Shown here: positions 42,626 to 51,586 of the stretch, piece by piece | How positions within the stretch are numbered: position 1 is the first letter of the stretch | How the letters are laid out: every line of letters starts with the position of its first letter | Program-made: the position numbers and the translations under genes | Notes under the pieces: model-generated | What the model was told of the DNA's origin: nothing | Database searches by the model: none | Seen by the model: the letters and a program-made list of their open reading frames with translations, nothing else | Source of the DNA: Pseudoalteromonas sp. OOF1S-7 | GTDB lineage: Bacteria > Pseudomonadota > Gammaproteobacteria > Enterobacterales > Alteromonadaceae | Length of the DNA: 64,000 nt | Assembly (NCBI RefSeq): GCF_022347765.1 | Contig: NZ_JAKRFZ010000001.1 | Location: forward strand, 248,001 to 312,000 | Direction of reading: 5' to 3'

Positions 42626-44725
42626 TTAGCTGTAGTAAGCTTCCCCAGCTTCGGCCTTAGCCAGCAGCGGCTCCGCCGGTGTAAACACCGCGTTGTCGGT
42701 AGCATAGGTAGACAACTCTGAACACACTTTGTTCAGACCACGTTTGTCCATATAGCTGAACGGCCCACCTAAGAATGGCGGGAAGCCAATACCAAAGATG
42801 GCACCAATGTCACCATCGCGGGCACTGTCGATGATACCTTCATCCAGACAGCGCGCAGCTTCATTGAGCATTTGCGCCACACAGCGGCTGGCAATTTCTT
42901 GCTTGTTCAGACGTGGTGCCGGTGTAATTCCCAGCAAGTCATAAACAGACTCGTCCACCTTCTTGCCTTTGGCTTCATATTTGTAGAAGCCCTTGCCGGT
43001 CTTACGACCCAGACGCTTGCTGTCGATCATGCGAGCAAAGGCATCTGGTGCTTTAAAACGCTCACCCAGTTCTTTTTCAAGAATAGGCGCAATCTTAGAG
43101 CCGATGTCCACACCCACTTCGTCCAGCAGTGCCAAAGGACCAACCGGGAAGCCAAACTCAACCAGGGCCTGGTCAATCTTTTCGATTGGCTCGCCCGCTA
43201 GCAGCAGATTGGCTGCTTCGTTAACGTAAGGCGCTAGAATACGGTTGACATAGAAGCCCGCTTTGTCTTTTACCACGATAGGCGTCTTGCCCTGTTTGCG
43301 CGCAAAATTAACGGTACGCGCAATGGTTTCTTGTGATGTGCCCTCGTGCGGGATGATCTCAACCAGTGGCATTTTCTCGACCGGCGAGAAGTAATGCAGA
43401 CCAATCACGTTCTCGGGGCGTGCTGCTTTTTCAGCGATCTGCGCAATCGGTAACGACGAGGTGTTACTGGCAAAAATAGTTTGCTCTGTGCATTCGCGCT
43501 CGATGTCTGCCACCATGCTTTGCTTCAGTGCCAGATCTTCAAATACCGCTTCAATCACGATATCAGTATGACGCATGCCGGTGTAGTCAGTGGTACCTGT
43601 GATGCGGTTCATTGCCAGTTGCAGATCGGCTTTAGACAGAATACGTTTTTTCTGTTTTTTAGACAGGATCTTGTAGCTGTAGCTTAGTGCATTGCTGATC
43701 CCCTGATGTGCCACATCTTTAATGCGCACAGGTACACCAGCTTTTACCGCACTCACGTGGGCAATACCGCCGCCCATCAGGCCGCCACCCAGTACCGCCG
43801 CGCGGTTAATCTTAGGCGCGTCGTCGCTTTGCCACTCTTTTTTCATCTCTGTGGTCGCGAAGAAAATGCCACGCAGTGACTGTGACACTTCGGTCATGAC
43901 CAAGTCAGCAAACCCTTCGGCTTCTGTTTTGTAGGCTTTCAGTTCACCTAATTCAACTGAAGCACGCACTGCCTTGATAATAGCCAGTGGCGCCGGATAG
44001 TGACCACCGGTTTTCTTCTCAACGTTTTCCTGCGCTTTTTTGAAGATGATGTTGCGGCCAAACGGATTTGATTCTAGCAGCTGGCTAAGCTTATCCAGCT
44101 TAGGTTTACGTGCTTTAGGCTTGCTGCCACGAGCCAGTTTGATGGCCACATCCAGTAAAATACTGTGCGGCACGCTGTCGTCAACCAGACCGGCTTTTTT
44201 AGCTTGCTTGGCACGCACTTGCTTGCCCGTCAGCATCCATTCTAATGCTTTTTGAATACCCACCAGTTTTGGCAGACGTTGTGTACCGCCACCGCCTGGT
44301 AACAGGCCTAATTGCACTTCTGGCAAGCCCAGCTTGGTTTTATCGTCATCACTACATACGCGATAATCACACGCCAACGCGAATTCAAGACCGCCACCCA
44401 GTGCCGCACCGTGAATGGCCGCAACCGTTGGGAATGGCAGCTTCTGCATTTTGAAAAATGCCTGCTGGCACATTTCAGATAAGCGCAGCGCATCTTCGCG
44501 GGTTTTTGCCTGATCCAGCATTTTGATGTCGGCACCGGCAATAAAGTTATCGTCTTTGCCGCTGACAAACACCATGCCAGTTACATCATCACTGCGACCC
44601 TGCTCCAGGATAGTCATCAGTTCATCGGCAAAACTGTCGCGCAGCGTATTCATCTTCTCACCCGGCACATCGATGGTGACGATGGCCACGCGGTGACTGT
44701 TTAATTCATAACTAAATACTGACAT
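42626..44725 (-). CDS. fadJ: Fatty acid oxidation complex alpha subunit FadJ
   Basis: A 699-residue multifunctional enzyme of beta-oxidation (enoyl-CoA hydratase, 3-hydroxyacyl-CoA dehydrogenase and related epimerase/isomerase activities). The N-terminal crotonase domain has AIHGAALGGGLEFALACDYRV and GLPEVQLGLLPGGGGTQRLPK. The NAD-binding domain begins AAVLGGGLMGGGIAH, and the catalytic His lies in VIGLHYFSPVEKMPLVEI. FadJ-type (anaerobic-set) identity follows from its pairing with fadI and gene order. Its ATG at 44725 overlaps the fadI stop (TAATG), so translation is coupled. Confidence 0.93.
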   Translation of the reverse strand: MSVFSYELNSHRVAIVTIDVPGEKMNTLRDSFADELMTILEQGRSDDVTGMVFVSGKDDNFIAGADIKMLDQAKTREDALRLSEMCQQAFFKMQKLPFPTVAAIHGAALGGGLEFALACDYRVCSDDDKTKLGLPEVQLGLLPGGGGTQRLPKLVGIQKALEWMLTGKQVRAKQAKKAGLVDDSVPHSILLDVAIKLARGSKPKARKPKLDKLSQLLESNPFGRNIIFKKAQENVEKKTGGHYPAPLAIIKAVRASVELGELKAYKTEAEGFADLVMTEVSQSLRGIFFATTEMKKEWQSDDAPKINRAAVLGGGLMGGGIAHVSAVKAGVPVRIKDVAHQGISNALSYSYKILSKKQKKRILSKADLQLAMNRITGTTDYTGMRHTDIVIEAVFEDLALKQSMVADIERECTEQTIFASNTSSLPIAQIAEKAARPENVIGLHYFSPVEKMPLVEIIPHEGTSQETIARTVNFARKQGKTPIVVKDKAGFYVNRILAPYVNEAANLLLAGEPIEKIDQALVEFGFPVGPLALLDEVGVDIGSKIAPILEKELGERFKAPDAFARMIDSKRLGRKTGKGFYKYEAKGKKVDESVYDLLGITPAPRLNKQEIASRCVAQMLNEAARCLDEGIIDSARDGDIGAIFGIGFPPFLGGPFSYMDKRGLNKVCSELSTYATDNAVFTPAEPLLAKAEAGEAYYS

Positions 44726-46035
44726 TATGCACTCTCCAATACAAAGGCTGCACCCAGACCACCAGCCGCACAAGCTGTAGTCAGCGCAAGTCCACCGCCG
44801 CGACGTTTCAGTTCATTCAGGGTTTGCGTGATCAAACGCGCGCCTGTTGCCGCAAACGGGTGTCCATAGGCCAAAGAGCCACCGTTTACGTTGAATTTAT
44901 CCATATCGATTTCACCCAGCGCTTTGCTGCGACCCAGCTTTTCCTGAGCAAACTTATCAGAGGCGAACATCTTCATGTTGGCCAGAGTTTGCGCCGCAAA
45001 CGCTTCGTGCATTTCAATTAAATCTAAGTCTTGCAGAGTCAGACCCGCACGCTCCAGTGCCAGTGGTGTGGAGTGAGCCGGACCCATCAGCATGTCTTCG
45101 TGCACGCCAATGGCAGTAAACGCGTAGTTGCGCACATAGCCCAGGATCTCGTACCCCAGTGCTTTGGCTTTGCTTTCGCTCATCATCAGTACCGCAGCGG
45201 CACCATCAGTGAGTGGCGTGGCGTTTGCCGCAGTGACCGAGCCATGCTTGCGATCAAAAACCGGACGCAATTTCGCGTAGCCTTCCAACGACGAGTTCGC
45301 ACGGATGTTATTATCTTTGTCGATAAAACCTTTGTACGGCTCCACGTGTGCCGTCATGACTTCGTCTTTTAGCAGACCATCATCCCAGGCTTTGGCGGCC
45401 AGGGTGTGCGAGCGATGTGCCAGCGCATCTTGATCGGCACGGCTGATAGCATGGGTTTTGGCCATTTGCTCTGCCGTCTGACCCATAGACAAGCCTGTTG
45501 AGTATTCAGCAACAGCCGGTGGCACTGGCATCAAATCTTTCAGTCTGAGCTTTGAGAAAATCTTCAGACGCTGTGACAAAGTACGTGCTTTGTTTAAATC
45601 AACCAGGCTGCCAGCCAGCTTTTTGCTCACACCAATGGGGAGTACAGACGATGAGTCTGCACCACCGGCGATACCCACCGCCGTATGACCTGCAATAATA
45701 GATTCGGCAACGTTGGCGACCGCCTGAAAACTGGTGGCACAGGCACGAGATACAGAATAAGCATCGACGGATACCGGCATGCCGGTGCCCAGTACGATTT
45801 CACGCGCAATGTTTGGCGCTTCCGGCATTTGCACGACCTGGCCGAAAACCAGCTGGTCGATTTCGTTTTTATCTATATTCAGGCGTTCCAGCATTTCATT
45901 GACAACGACCTTACCCAGGTCCAGTGCCGGTACGTGGTGATAGGCCGTAGCCTGTTTCGCAAAGGGTGTACGCAGGCCAGAAACAATGGCAATGCGGTCC
46001 CCTTTTGTTGTTTTTAGAATGTGTTGTTCAGACAT
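44725..46035 (-). CDS. fadI: Acetyl-CoA C-acyltransferase FadI (3-ketoacyl-CoA thiolase)
   Basis: A 436-residue thiolase, the same length as E. coli FadI, that cleaves 3-ketoacyl-CoA in the last step of beta-oxidation. The nucleophilic Cys is in [15 protein letters not shown], the catalytic His in [20 protein letters not shown], and the second Cys in [21 protein letters not shown] ribosome site lies 8 bp before the ATG. It forms an operon with fadJ, with a FadR-like operator at the promoter. Confidence 0.95.
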   Translation of the reverse strand: MSEQHILKTTKGDRIAIVSGLRTPFAKQATAYHHVPALDLGKVVVNEMLERLNIDKNEIDQLVFGQVVQMPEAPNIAREIVLGTGMPVSVDAYSVSRACATSFQAVANVAESIIAGHTAVGIAGGADSSSVLPIGVSKKLAGSLVDLNKARTLSQRLKIFSKLRLKDLMPVPPAVAEYSTGLSMGQTAEQMAKTHAISRADQDALAHRSHTLAAKAWDDGLLKDEVMTAHVEPYKGFIDKDNNIRANSSLEGYAKLRPVFDRKHGSVTAANATPLTDGAAAVLMMSESKAKALGYEILGYVRNYAFTAIGVHEDMLMGPAHSTPLALERAGLTLQDLDLIEMHEAFAAQTLANMKMFASDKFAQEKLGRSKALGEIDMDKFNVNGGSLAYGHPFAATGARLITQTLNELKRRGGGLALTTACAAGGLGAAFVLESA

Positions 46036-46053
46036 GAATTTTGCTCTCCCGCT

Positions 46054-46070
46054 GACAGGTCTGACCTGTT
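46054..46070 (-). promoter_or_regulatory. FadR-type operator of fadIJ
   Basis: GACAGGTCTGACCTGTT (plus-strand reading) contains the perfect inverted repeat ACAGGTC-T-GACCTGT. It agrees with the E. coli FadR pattern AACTGGTCNGACNTGTT at nearly every position, including GGTCNGAC. It lies 12 bp downstream of the -10 element and 19 bp before the fadI ATG, where a repressor would block transcription. Confidence 0.75.
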
Positions 46071-46081
46071 ATTGTCGTTTG

Positions 46082-46110
46082 ATTCTAAACAACCGAATCC
46101 TTAATGCCAA
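46082..46110 (-). promoter_or_regulatory. Sigma-70 promoter of fadIJ
   Basis: On the minus strand TTGGCA (46105-46110) and TAGAAT (46082-46087) are separated by exactly 17 bp, each matching the consensus at five of six positions. The predicted start falls just before the FadR-like operator. Confidence 0.7.
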
Positions 46111-46231
46111 TAGCAAATTGGAAAATCTTATCATTCGAGTAAGATTGAGAAGGTCCTTCTAAACGCCGCTATTAAATCTAGCCTGATTTTTGCTCAATTC
46201 AAAAAGTCACTGAAAAATAAATGAAGTTTTG

Positions 46232-46258
46232 GGAACTTTCGTCTGCTTCAGTGTCTAA
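46232..46258 (+). promoter_or_regulatory. Sigma-E-type promoter of the moxR-bat operon
   Basis: GGAACTT (46232-46238), 15 bp, TCTAA (46254-46258) matches the RpoE envelope-stress consensus (GGAACTT, about 15-17 bp, TCnAA). It lies 94 bp before the moxR ATG. A perfect 8-bp hairpin, CGCAAAAC (46279-46286) and GTTTTGCG (46292-46299), sits in the predicted 5' leader. Recognition by RpoE or by the ECF sigma factor encoded downstream is inferred from the motif. Confidence 0.65.
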
Positions 46259-46351
46259 TCAAGTTACAAAAAATCGCCCGCAAAACCTTGAGTTTTGCGC
46301 CTCAATCCTTATAAATAAGCAAAAAATTTGTCACAACAAGGACAAAGCACC

Positions 46352-47308
46352 ATGGCAGTAAACGCATTTAGTGAACTGAAAAACTACCTCGACTCTCAAA
46401 TTTTAGGTCAAAGCGCACTGACTGAAGCGCTGCTCATCGCCTTGCTGGCGGATGGCCACCTGCTGGTAGAAGGCCCACCCGGACTGGCTAAAACCCGTGC
46501 TGTGAATGCGCTGGCCAAGGGCATTGAAGGCAGCTTCCAACGTGTTCAGTTTACCCCGGACTTGTTGCCCGCCGATATCACCGGCACCGATATATATCGC
46601 CAACAAACCAGTGAGTTTGTATTTGAAAAAGGTCCTTTGTTCCATCATTTGATTCTGGCGGACGAAATTAACCGCGCGCCGGCTAAGGTTCAGTCTGCCT
46701 TGCTCGAAGCCATGGCAGAGCGGCAGATCACGGTAGGCAAAACAACTTACCCACTGCCCGAGCTGTTTATGGTAATGGCGACGCAAAACCCGCTTGAGCA
46801 AGAGGGAACCTATCCGCTACCGGAAGCGCAATTAGACCGTTTCCTGTTACACCTAAACATTGATTACCCGCAAGCGGACACTGAGCTGGAGATCTTGCGC
46901 TTAACGCGTGGCGAAGCGCTGTCAGAACAAACCGTGCAGTTTACGCCTATTTCACAGCAGACCTTATTTGAAGCACGCAAAAAAGTGTTATCGCTGCATC
47001 TGGCTGAGCCACTTGAGCACTATCTGGTGCAGTTGATCATTGCCACCCGTGAAGCCGCCACGCTGGATCAGCAACTGGGTGCCTGGATTGAATACGGCGC
47101 CAGCCCACGGGCTACCATCGCACTGGACAAATGCGCACGCGCGCATGCCTGGTTGCAGGGTCAGGATTTTGTGACACCGGATGATATTCAGGCGGTGCTG
47201 CACAATGTGCTGCGTCATCGTATTATTCTGAGTTATGAAGCCCAGGCGGACGGGATCAGCAAAGATCAGGTGATCAGCCGTATTCTGGAACTGGTCCCTG
47301 TGCCATAA
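46352..47308 (+). CDS. MoxR-family AAA+ ATPase
   Basis: A 318-residue cytoplasmic AAA+ ATPase of the MoxR class, which acts as a chaperone for von Willebrand-domain partners. The Walker A is HLLVEGPPGLAKTRAVNAL near residue 40, the Walker B LILADEINRAP, and the sensor region VMATQNPLEQEGTYPLPEAQLDRFLLHL. The ATG at 46352 has AAGGA upstream; an in-frame TTG eight codons earlier is less likely. It is the first gene of the bat operon, directly before the DUF58 gene. Confidence 0.93.
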   Translation: MAVNAFSELKNYLDSQILGQSALTEALLIALLADGHLLVEGPPGLAKTRAVNALAKGIEGSFQRVQFTPDLLPADITGTDIYRQQTSEFVFEKGPLFHHLILADEINRAPAKVQSALLEAMAERQITVGKTTYPLPELFMVMATQNPLEQEGTYPLPEAQLDRFLLHLNIDYPQADTELEILRLTRGEALSEQTVQFTPISQQTLFEARKKVLSLHLAEPLEHYLVQLIIATREAATLDQQLGAWIEYGASPRATIALDKCARAHAWLQGQDFVTPDDIQAVLHNVLRHRIILSYEAQADGISKDQVISRILELVPVP

Positions 47309-48271
47309 GTGGTCGCGATGATGAAGCATTCCATGCAACATGCCGATCATACTAACTGGCTGGCACAAAGCCACAGCAATGGCGTTGAACTGACACTCAA
47401 AGAGCTACTTTTCTATAAGAGTAAAGCGCGCTTGCTGGATCTTAAGCCCAAGCGTGCCATCCGCAGTGATCAGGCCGGGCAATACCTGGCACCGCACAAA
47501 GGCCGGGGGATGGAATTTGCCGAGGTACGTCAGTACCAGTATGGCGATGACATTCGTGCCATTGACTGGCGTGTAACGGCGCGTACCGGAGAGGCCCATA
47601 CCAAGCTGTATCAGGAAGAGAAAGAACGCCCGGTGTTTATCTTTTGCGATCTGTCCAGCTCTTTGCTGTTCGGCAGCCGCCTGTTGCTCAAATCTGTTCA
47701 GGCTGCGCATCTGAGTGCCCTGGTTGCCTGGTCCGCATGCGCGCGCGGTGATCGGCTCGGTGGTGTGGTGTTCAGTGAGCAAGGCCACCATGAGCTTAAA
47801 CCTACGGCGCGCGACAAAGGCGTGCTGGCATTTTGCCACCAGCTGTGTGATATCCACACGCAGAGCCTGGCGCACCGTGGCGAAAATCTGGCCTCGACGT
47901 TTGATAATAATCTCAAGCGTTTATCGCATCTGGCCAAACCCGGCAGCCTGATCTACCTGATCTCCGACTTCAGTCAGCTTAACGAGGCCAGCTTTAAACA
48001 GCTTGAGCACCTCAGCCGGCACTGCGAACTGATTGGCTGCCAGATCAGCGATCCGTTTGAGCATACCCTGCCTGCTTATAAAGATGCGATTGAAGTCAGT
48101 TCAGCTTCAGGTAGCTGGACGCTGCCGCTGGCGGATAAACAATTCAGGACCCGATTTGCCGAGCAGGCCGAGCAGGCTTTCCAGACCCGGCTTGCGCGTT
48201 TACAACGCGCCGGCATGAGTATGCAAACGTTTTGTGCCTCAGCGCCAATAGAAACACAGATCTGCAGGTAA
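47309..48271 (+). CDS. DUF58 domain protein (vWA-like, bat operon)
   Basis: A 320-residue protein. The DUF58 signature GQYLAPHKGRGMEFAEVRQYQYGDDIRAIDWRVTARTGEAHTKLY is near residues 55-100, and a degenerate vWA domain with FIFCDLSSSLLFGSR follows. DUF58 proteins are standard partners of MoxR ATPases. The GTG directly after the moxR stop is taken as start; ATG at 47318 or 47321 is equally possible. The ribosome site is weak, so translation is probably coupled. Confidence 0.9.
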   Translation: MVAMMKHSMQHADHTNWLAQSHSNGVELTLKELLFYKSKARLLDLKPKRAIRSDQAGQYLAPHKGRGMEFAEVRQYQYGDDIRAIDWRVTARTGEAHTKLYQEEKERPVFIFCDLSSSLLFGSRLLLKSVQAAHLSALVAWSACARGDRLGGVVFSEQGHHELKPTARDKGVLAFCHQLCDIHTQSLAHRGENLASTFDNNLKRLSHLAKPGSLIYLISDFSQLNEASFKQLEHLSRHCELIGCQISDPFEHTLPAYKDAIEVSSASGSWTLPLADKQFRTRFAEQAEQAFQTRLARLQRAGMSMQTFCASAPIETQICR

Positions 48272-48274
48272 TTG

Positions 48275-48706
48275 ATGATGCAAAACCCATTAGATGCACT
48301 CCATGATGTGATCCCGCCCGAGCAGGTGAGCTGGTGGCCGCTGCCCCCGGCCAGCTGGGCTGTGATCCTTGTCGCGCTGCTCATCGTGAGTGCCGGTATC
48401 TGGCTGGCAGTCAGGCACTGGCAGCATAATGCGGCGAAACGAGAAGCCATTAAACTGAGCCAGCAGCATACTCAAGATGCCCTGGCGCTGCATGGCATAC
48501 TCAAACGCCTGACCCGACATTACTACGGCACTGAACAGGCCGCTCAACCGACAGCACAGTGGCAGCGGTTGCTGAACAAGCTCACTCGTCAGCAGTTTAG
48601 CCAGCAGGACCTCAGTTCGCTCTACAGCAGTCATCCCACGGTGGATTGCAGCAAACTGATGGCGGCGATCAAAGCCTTTAAAACCAAAGAGGCCGTGCAT
48701 GTTTGA
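48275..48706 (+). CDS. DUF4381 membrane protein (bat operon)
   Basis: A 143-residue protein with one membrane helix (about residues 27-47, SWAVILVALLIVSAGIWLAV) preceded by IPPEQVSWWPLPPA, the hallmark of DUF4381. The rest is a cytoplasmic helical domain. Several adjacent start codons (TTG 48272, ATG 48275, ATG 48278) cannot be separated. It overlaps the next vWA gene by 8 bp. It occurs almost only in moxR-bat operons; its role is unknown. Confidence 0.88.
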   Translation: MMQNPLDALHDVIPPEQVSWWPLPPASWAVILVALLIVSAGIWLAVRHWQHNAAKREAIKLSQQHTQDALALHGILKRLTRHYYGTEQAAQPTAQWQRLLNKLTRQQFSQQDLSSLYSSHPTVDCSKLMAAIKAFKTKEAVHV

Positions 48707-49688
48707 ACTTGACTGGCCACTGGCCTTACTGCTGTTACCCCTGCCCTGGCTGATTACCCGTTTTAAACCAACCCCGGCACAAACTCAGGTACGCCTGCGG
48801 ATGCCAGGCTACCAACAGCAAAGTGCTAACAGGCAAAACCTTGAACGTCCACAGCGCAGTGTAAACCTGATCGAAGCCTTGATCTGGCTGTGCCTGGTTG
48901 TGGCGCTCAGTGGCCCCAGCTGGCTCGATGATCCAATCACCTTGCCCAATGAAGGACGCGATATCATGCTGGCCGTGGATTTATCGGGCTCAATGACCGA
49001 GCAGGACATGGCCTACCAAGGCAAATATGTTGATCGCCTGTCGGTGGTCAAAGCCGTGCTGTCTGACTTCATTGTCGAGCGACAAGGGGATCGCCTGGGT
49101 CTGATTTTGTTCGGTGACACCGCATTTTTGCAGACCCCGCTGACCCGCGACTTACAAACCGTGAGCCAGATGCTACTCGAAGCACAAATCGGCCTGGTTG
49201 GCCGGGCAACCGCCATTGGCGATGCCATAGGCTTGTCGGTAAAACGCTTCAACCAAAAAGAGCAAAGCAGCCGCATTCTGATCCTCCTTACCGACGGTCA
49301 GAATACCGCGGGCAACCTGAGTCCGGAAGAAGCCCTGATCCTGGCCCGTGAAGAAGGCATTAAAATTTACACCGTCGGCGTCGGCTCGGATGGCCGTGGC
49401 GGTTTCAGCCTGTTTGGCATGGGCGGAATGACAGGCAGCAGCATAGATGAAAACACCCTGAAACACATTGCCTCAGAGACCGGCGGCGCCTATTTCCGCG
49501 CTAAGGATGTAAAAGGACTGCAACAGATCTATGCCGAGCTGGACAAGCTTGAACCTGTTGCCGATGAAAACCAGACCTTCAGGCCCAGGCAGTCACTGTT
49601 TTACTTGCCTTTGCTGATTGCACTGGCGCTGTGGAGCCTGACTTTACTGAGTCACGCCATCAGACAATTGCGAGCTAAGCCACTATGA
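48699..49688 (+). CDS. BatA-like von Willebrand factor A protein
   Basis: A 329-residue protein with two N-terminal helices, a vWA domain on the outer face and a C-terminal helix. The metal-ion-dependent adhesion site is intact: DIMLAVDLSGSMTEQDM near residue 90, a Thr in the TPLTRDL region, and ILILLTDGQNTAG. It is the BatA homologue of the Bacteroides aerotolerance-type operon, thought to form a membrane complex with BatB and BatD. It overlaps its neighbours (8 bp upstream, ATGA downstream). Confidence 0.9.
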   Translation: MFELDWPLALLLLPLPWLITRFKPTPAQTQVRLRMPGYQQQSANRQNLERPQRSVNLIEALIWLCLVVALSGPSWLDDPITLPNEGRDIMLAVDLSGSMTEQDMAYQGKYVDRLSVVKAVLSDFIVERQGDRLGLILFGDTAFLQTPLTRDLQTVSQMLLEAQIGLVGRATAIGDAIGLSVKRFNQKEQSSRILILLTDGQNTAGNLSPEEALILAREEGIKIYTVGVGSDGRGGFSLFGMGGMTGSSIDENTLKHIASETGGAYFRAKDVKGLQQIYAELDKLEPVADENQTFRPRQSLFYLPLLIALALWSLTLLSHAIRQLRAKPL

Positions 49689-51586
49689 CCGAGTTTATTT
49701 TTATCCGTCCAACGCTATTATGGTTACTGCTGCCCTGGCTACTATTAACGGGAGTGCAATGGCTAAAGCGTCATCGCAGTAACGATGAGCAATTAATCGC
49801 CCCACACCTTGCACAAGTCGTGCTGGAAGAGGGTCCGCGCAAGCAAAGTAAAAGTACCCCCTGGCTGGTGAGCCTGTTATTGCTGCTGAGTATTTTAGCC
49901 GCAGCCGGGCCTAGCTTTGAGAAGCACACAGTCCCTGTGTTCAAAAGCAAACAGGCCCGGGTGCTGGTCATGGATATGTCTTACTCCATGTTTGCCACCG
50001 ACATTCAGCCCAATCGGCTCACTCAGGCCCGCTTTAAAACTCTCGATATGATTGAGCAGTTTACCGAAGGCGACACCGCTTTGGTTGCTTACGCTGGAGA
50101 CGCCTTTGTGGTATCTCCCCTGACTGATGATGTCAAAACCCTGGCCAACCTGGTACCCAGCCTGAGCCCAGACATCATGCCCAGCAAAGGCGCTAATGTG
50201 CTGGCGGGGCTGGATCAGGCTAAGACTTTGCTGGAACAGGCCGGTTACATTGAGGGTGAGATTATCCTGATCAGCGACGAGGTCGAACAGGACGAGCTGG
50301 CGGATATCGCAGACTTGTTAAATGGTACAGGTTTCCGACTACATGTTTATGGTATTGGCACAGTAGACGGTGCGCCAATTGGCCTGCCTGAAGGCGGTTT
50401 TTTGAAAGACCGCTATGGGCAGATTGTGGTACCGAAACTGTACCCTGAACGTCTGTCTGCGCTTGCCTCGAGACTCGGTGGCCGCTATGCGGCTTATACC
50501 CCCAGTGACAATGACATCAAAACCTTTGCCCCGTCCAAAGTGACCGATCTGGACAGTAATGAACAGCCAGGCGAAACGCTGTGGCACCTGGATGCAGGTA
50601 AATATCTGCTGTTTATCATTGTGCCGCTGGCGCTTTGGCTGATGCGCTCTCAGCCGCTCACGCTGGGATTACTCGTGATTGCGTTGTTGCAGCCACAAGT
50701 CGGATACAGCGCAGACTGGACCAGCTGGTTTAAAAATCAGGATCAGCAGGCACTGGAATCGTATCAGCAAGGCGACTTTGAGCAAGCCCAGGCCGCTGAC
50801 GATCCGCTGTTGAAAGGCACTGCGCTATACAAAGCCGGTGATTATGAACGCGCTGCCGAGCAGCTTAAGCACACCACATCTGCCACCGGGCAGTATAACT
50901 ATGGCAATGCACTGGCCAAGTCGGGGCAACTCGACCAAGCCATTGCAGCCTATGAGCAGGCCCTGAAGCTGGACCCCGACTTTAAGCAGGCGCAGGACAA
51001 TAAGCAGCTGGTCGAGAGCCTAAGAGAGCAGCAACAGCAATCTCAGCAACAAAATGGCGACCAGTCTGATGATCAGGAGCAGTCCGGCGATCCGCAAGAT
51101 CAACAGCAAAATGACCAGCAGCAAGACGGTAAACAGCAAAGCGGGCAACAATCAGGCGAACAACAGGACGAGCAATCGTCTTCACAGTCTGACTCTGAGC
51201 AACAATCAGACGCGTCACAAAGTGACACACAAAGCCAGCAAAACGCTGAGTCTCAGGAGACGCCTGAATCAGACAATGATAACGCACCTGAGCTTGCACA
51301 ATCGGAACAACAAAACGAGCAGGAACAACAAGCTGAACAGACAGCTCAGCAGATGCAGCAAGCACAGCAACAAGCTACTGAAGATGGAAGTCAGCCTCAG
51401 GGGACACAGCAAATGATGCAAAGTCGCCCACTGACACCAGAAGAAAAAGAAAAAGCACAGCAACTCGATCAGTTACTGCGTAAAGTACCAGACGATCCAG
51501 CTATCTTGCTGCGCAACAAAATGTTATTGGAATCACAACAACGGGTGCGTCAGCGCCGCCCGCGAGGAGTAGAAAAATCATGGTAA
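49685..51586 (+). CDS. BatB-BatC fusion: vWA domain plus TPR and Gln-rich tail
   Basis: A 633-residue protein. The N-terminal BatB part has two helices, a vWA domain with RVLVMDMSYSMFATD, and a helix near residue 320. The C-terminal BatC part has TPR units (AKSGQLDQAIAAYEQALKLDPDFKQAQDNKQL) followed by about 150 residues very rich in Gln, Ser, Asp and Glu. It ends in a short ordered segment (LTPEEKEKAQQLDQLLRKVPDDPAILLRNK). In Bacteroides, batB and batC are separate genes. It starts 4 bp inside batA and overlaps batD by 7 bp. Confidence 0.9.
   Translation: MTEFIFIRPTLLWLLLPWLLLTGVQWLKRHRSNDEQLIAPHLAQVVLEEGPRKQSKSTPWLVSLLLLLSILAAAGPSFEKHTVPVFKSKQARVLVMDMSYSMFATDIQPNRLTQARFKTLDMIEQFTEGDTALVAYAGDAFVVSPLTDDVKTLANLVPSLSPDIMPSKGANVLAGLDQAKTLLEQAGYIEGEIILISDEVEQDELADIADLLNGTGFRLHVYGIGTVDGAPIGLPEGGFLKDRYGQIVVPKLYPERLSALASRLGGRYAAYTPSDNDIKTFAPSKVTDLDSNEQPGETLWHLDAGKYLLFIIVPLALWLMRSQPLTLGLLVIALLQPQVGYSADWTSWFKNQDQQALESYQQGDFEQAQAADDPLLKGTALYKAGDYERAAEQLKHTTSATGQYNYGNALAKSGQLDQAIAAYEQALKLDPDFKQAQDNKQLVESLREQQQQSQQQNGDQSDDQEQSGDPQDQQQNDQQQDGKQQSGQQSGEQQDEQSSSQSDSEQQSDASQSDTQSQQNAESQETPESDNDNAPELAQSEQQNEQEQQAEQTAQQMQQAQQQATEDGSQPQGTQQMMQSRPLTPEEKEKAQQLDQLLRKVPDDPAILLRNKMLLESQQRVRQRRPRGVEKSW

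Noticed and set aside
51054..51416. Plus-strand frame of about 120 codons rich in Asn/Ser within the batBC gene
   Set aside because: It is an out-of-frame reading of the Gln-rich low-complexity DNA and has no ribosome site.
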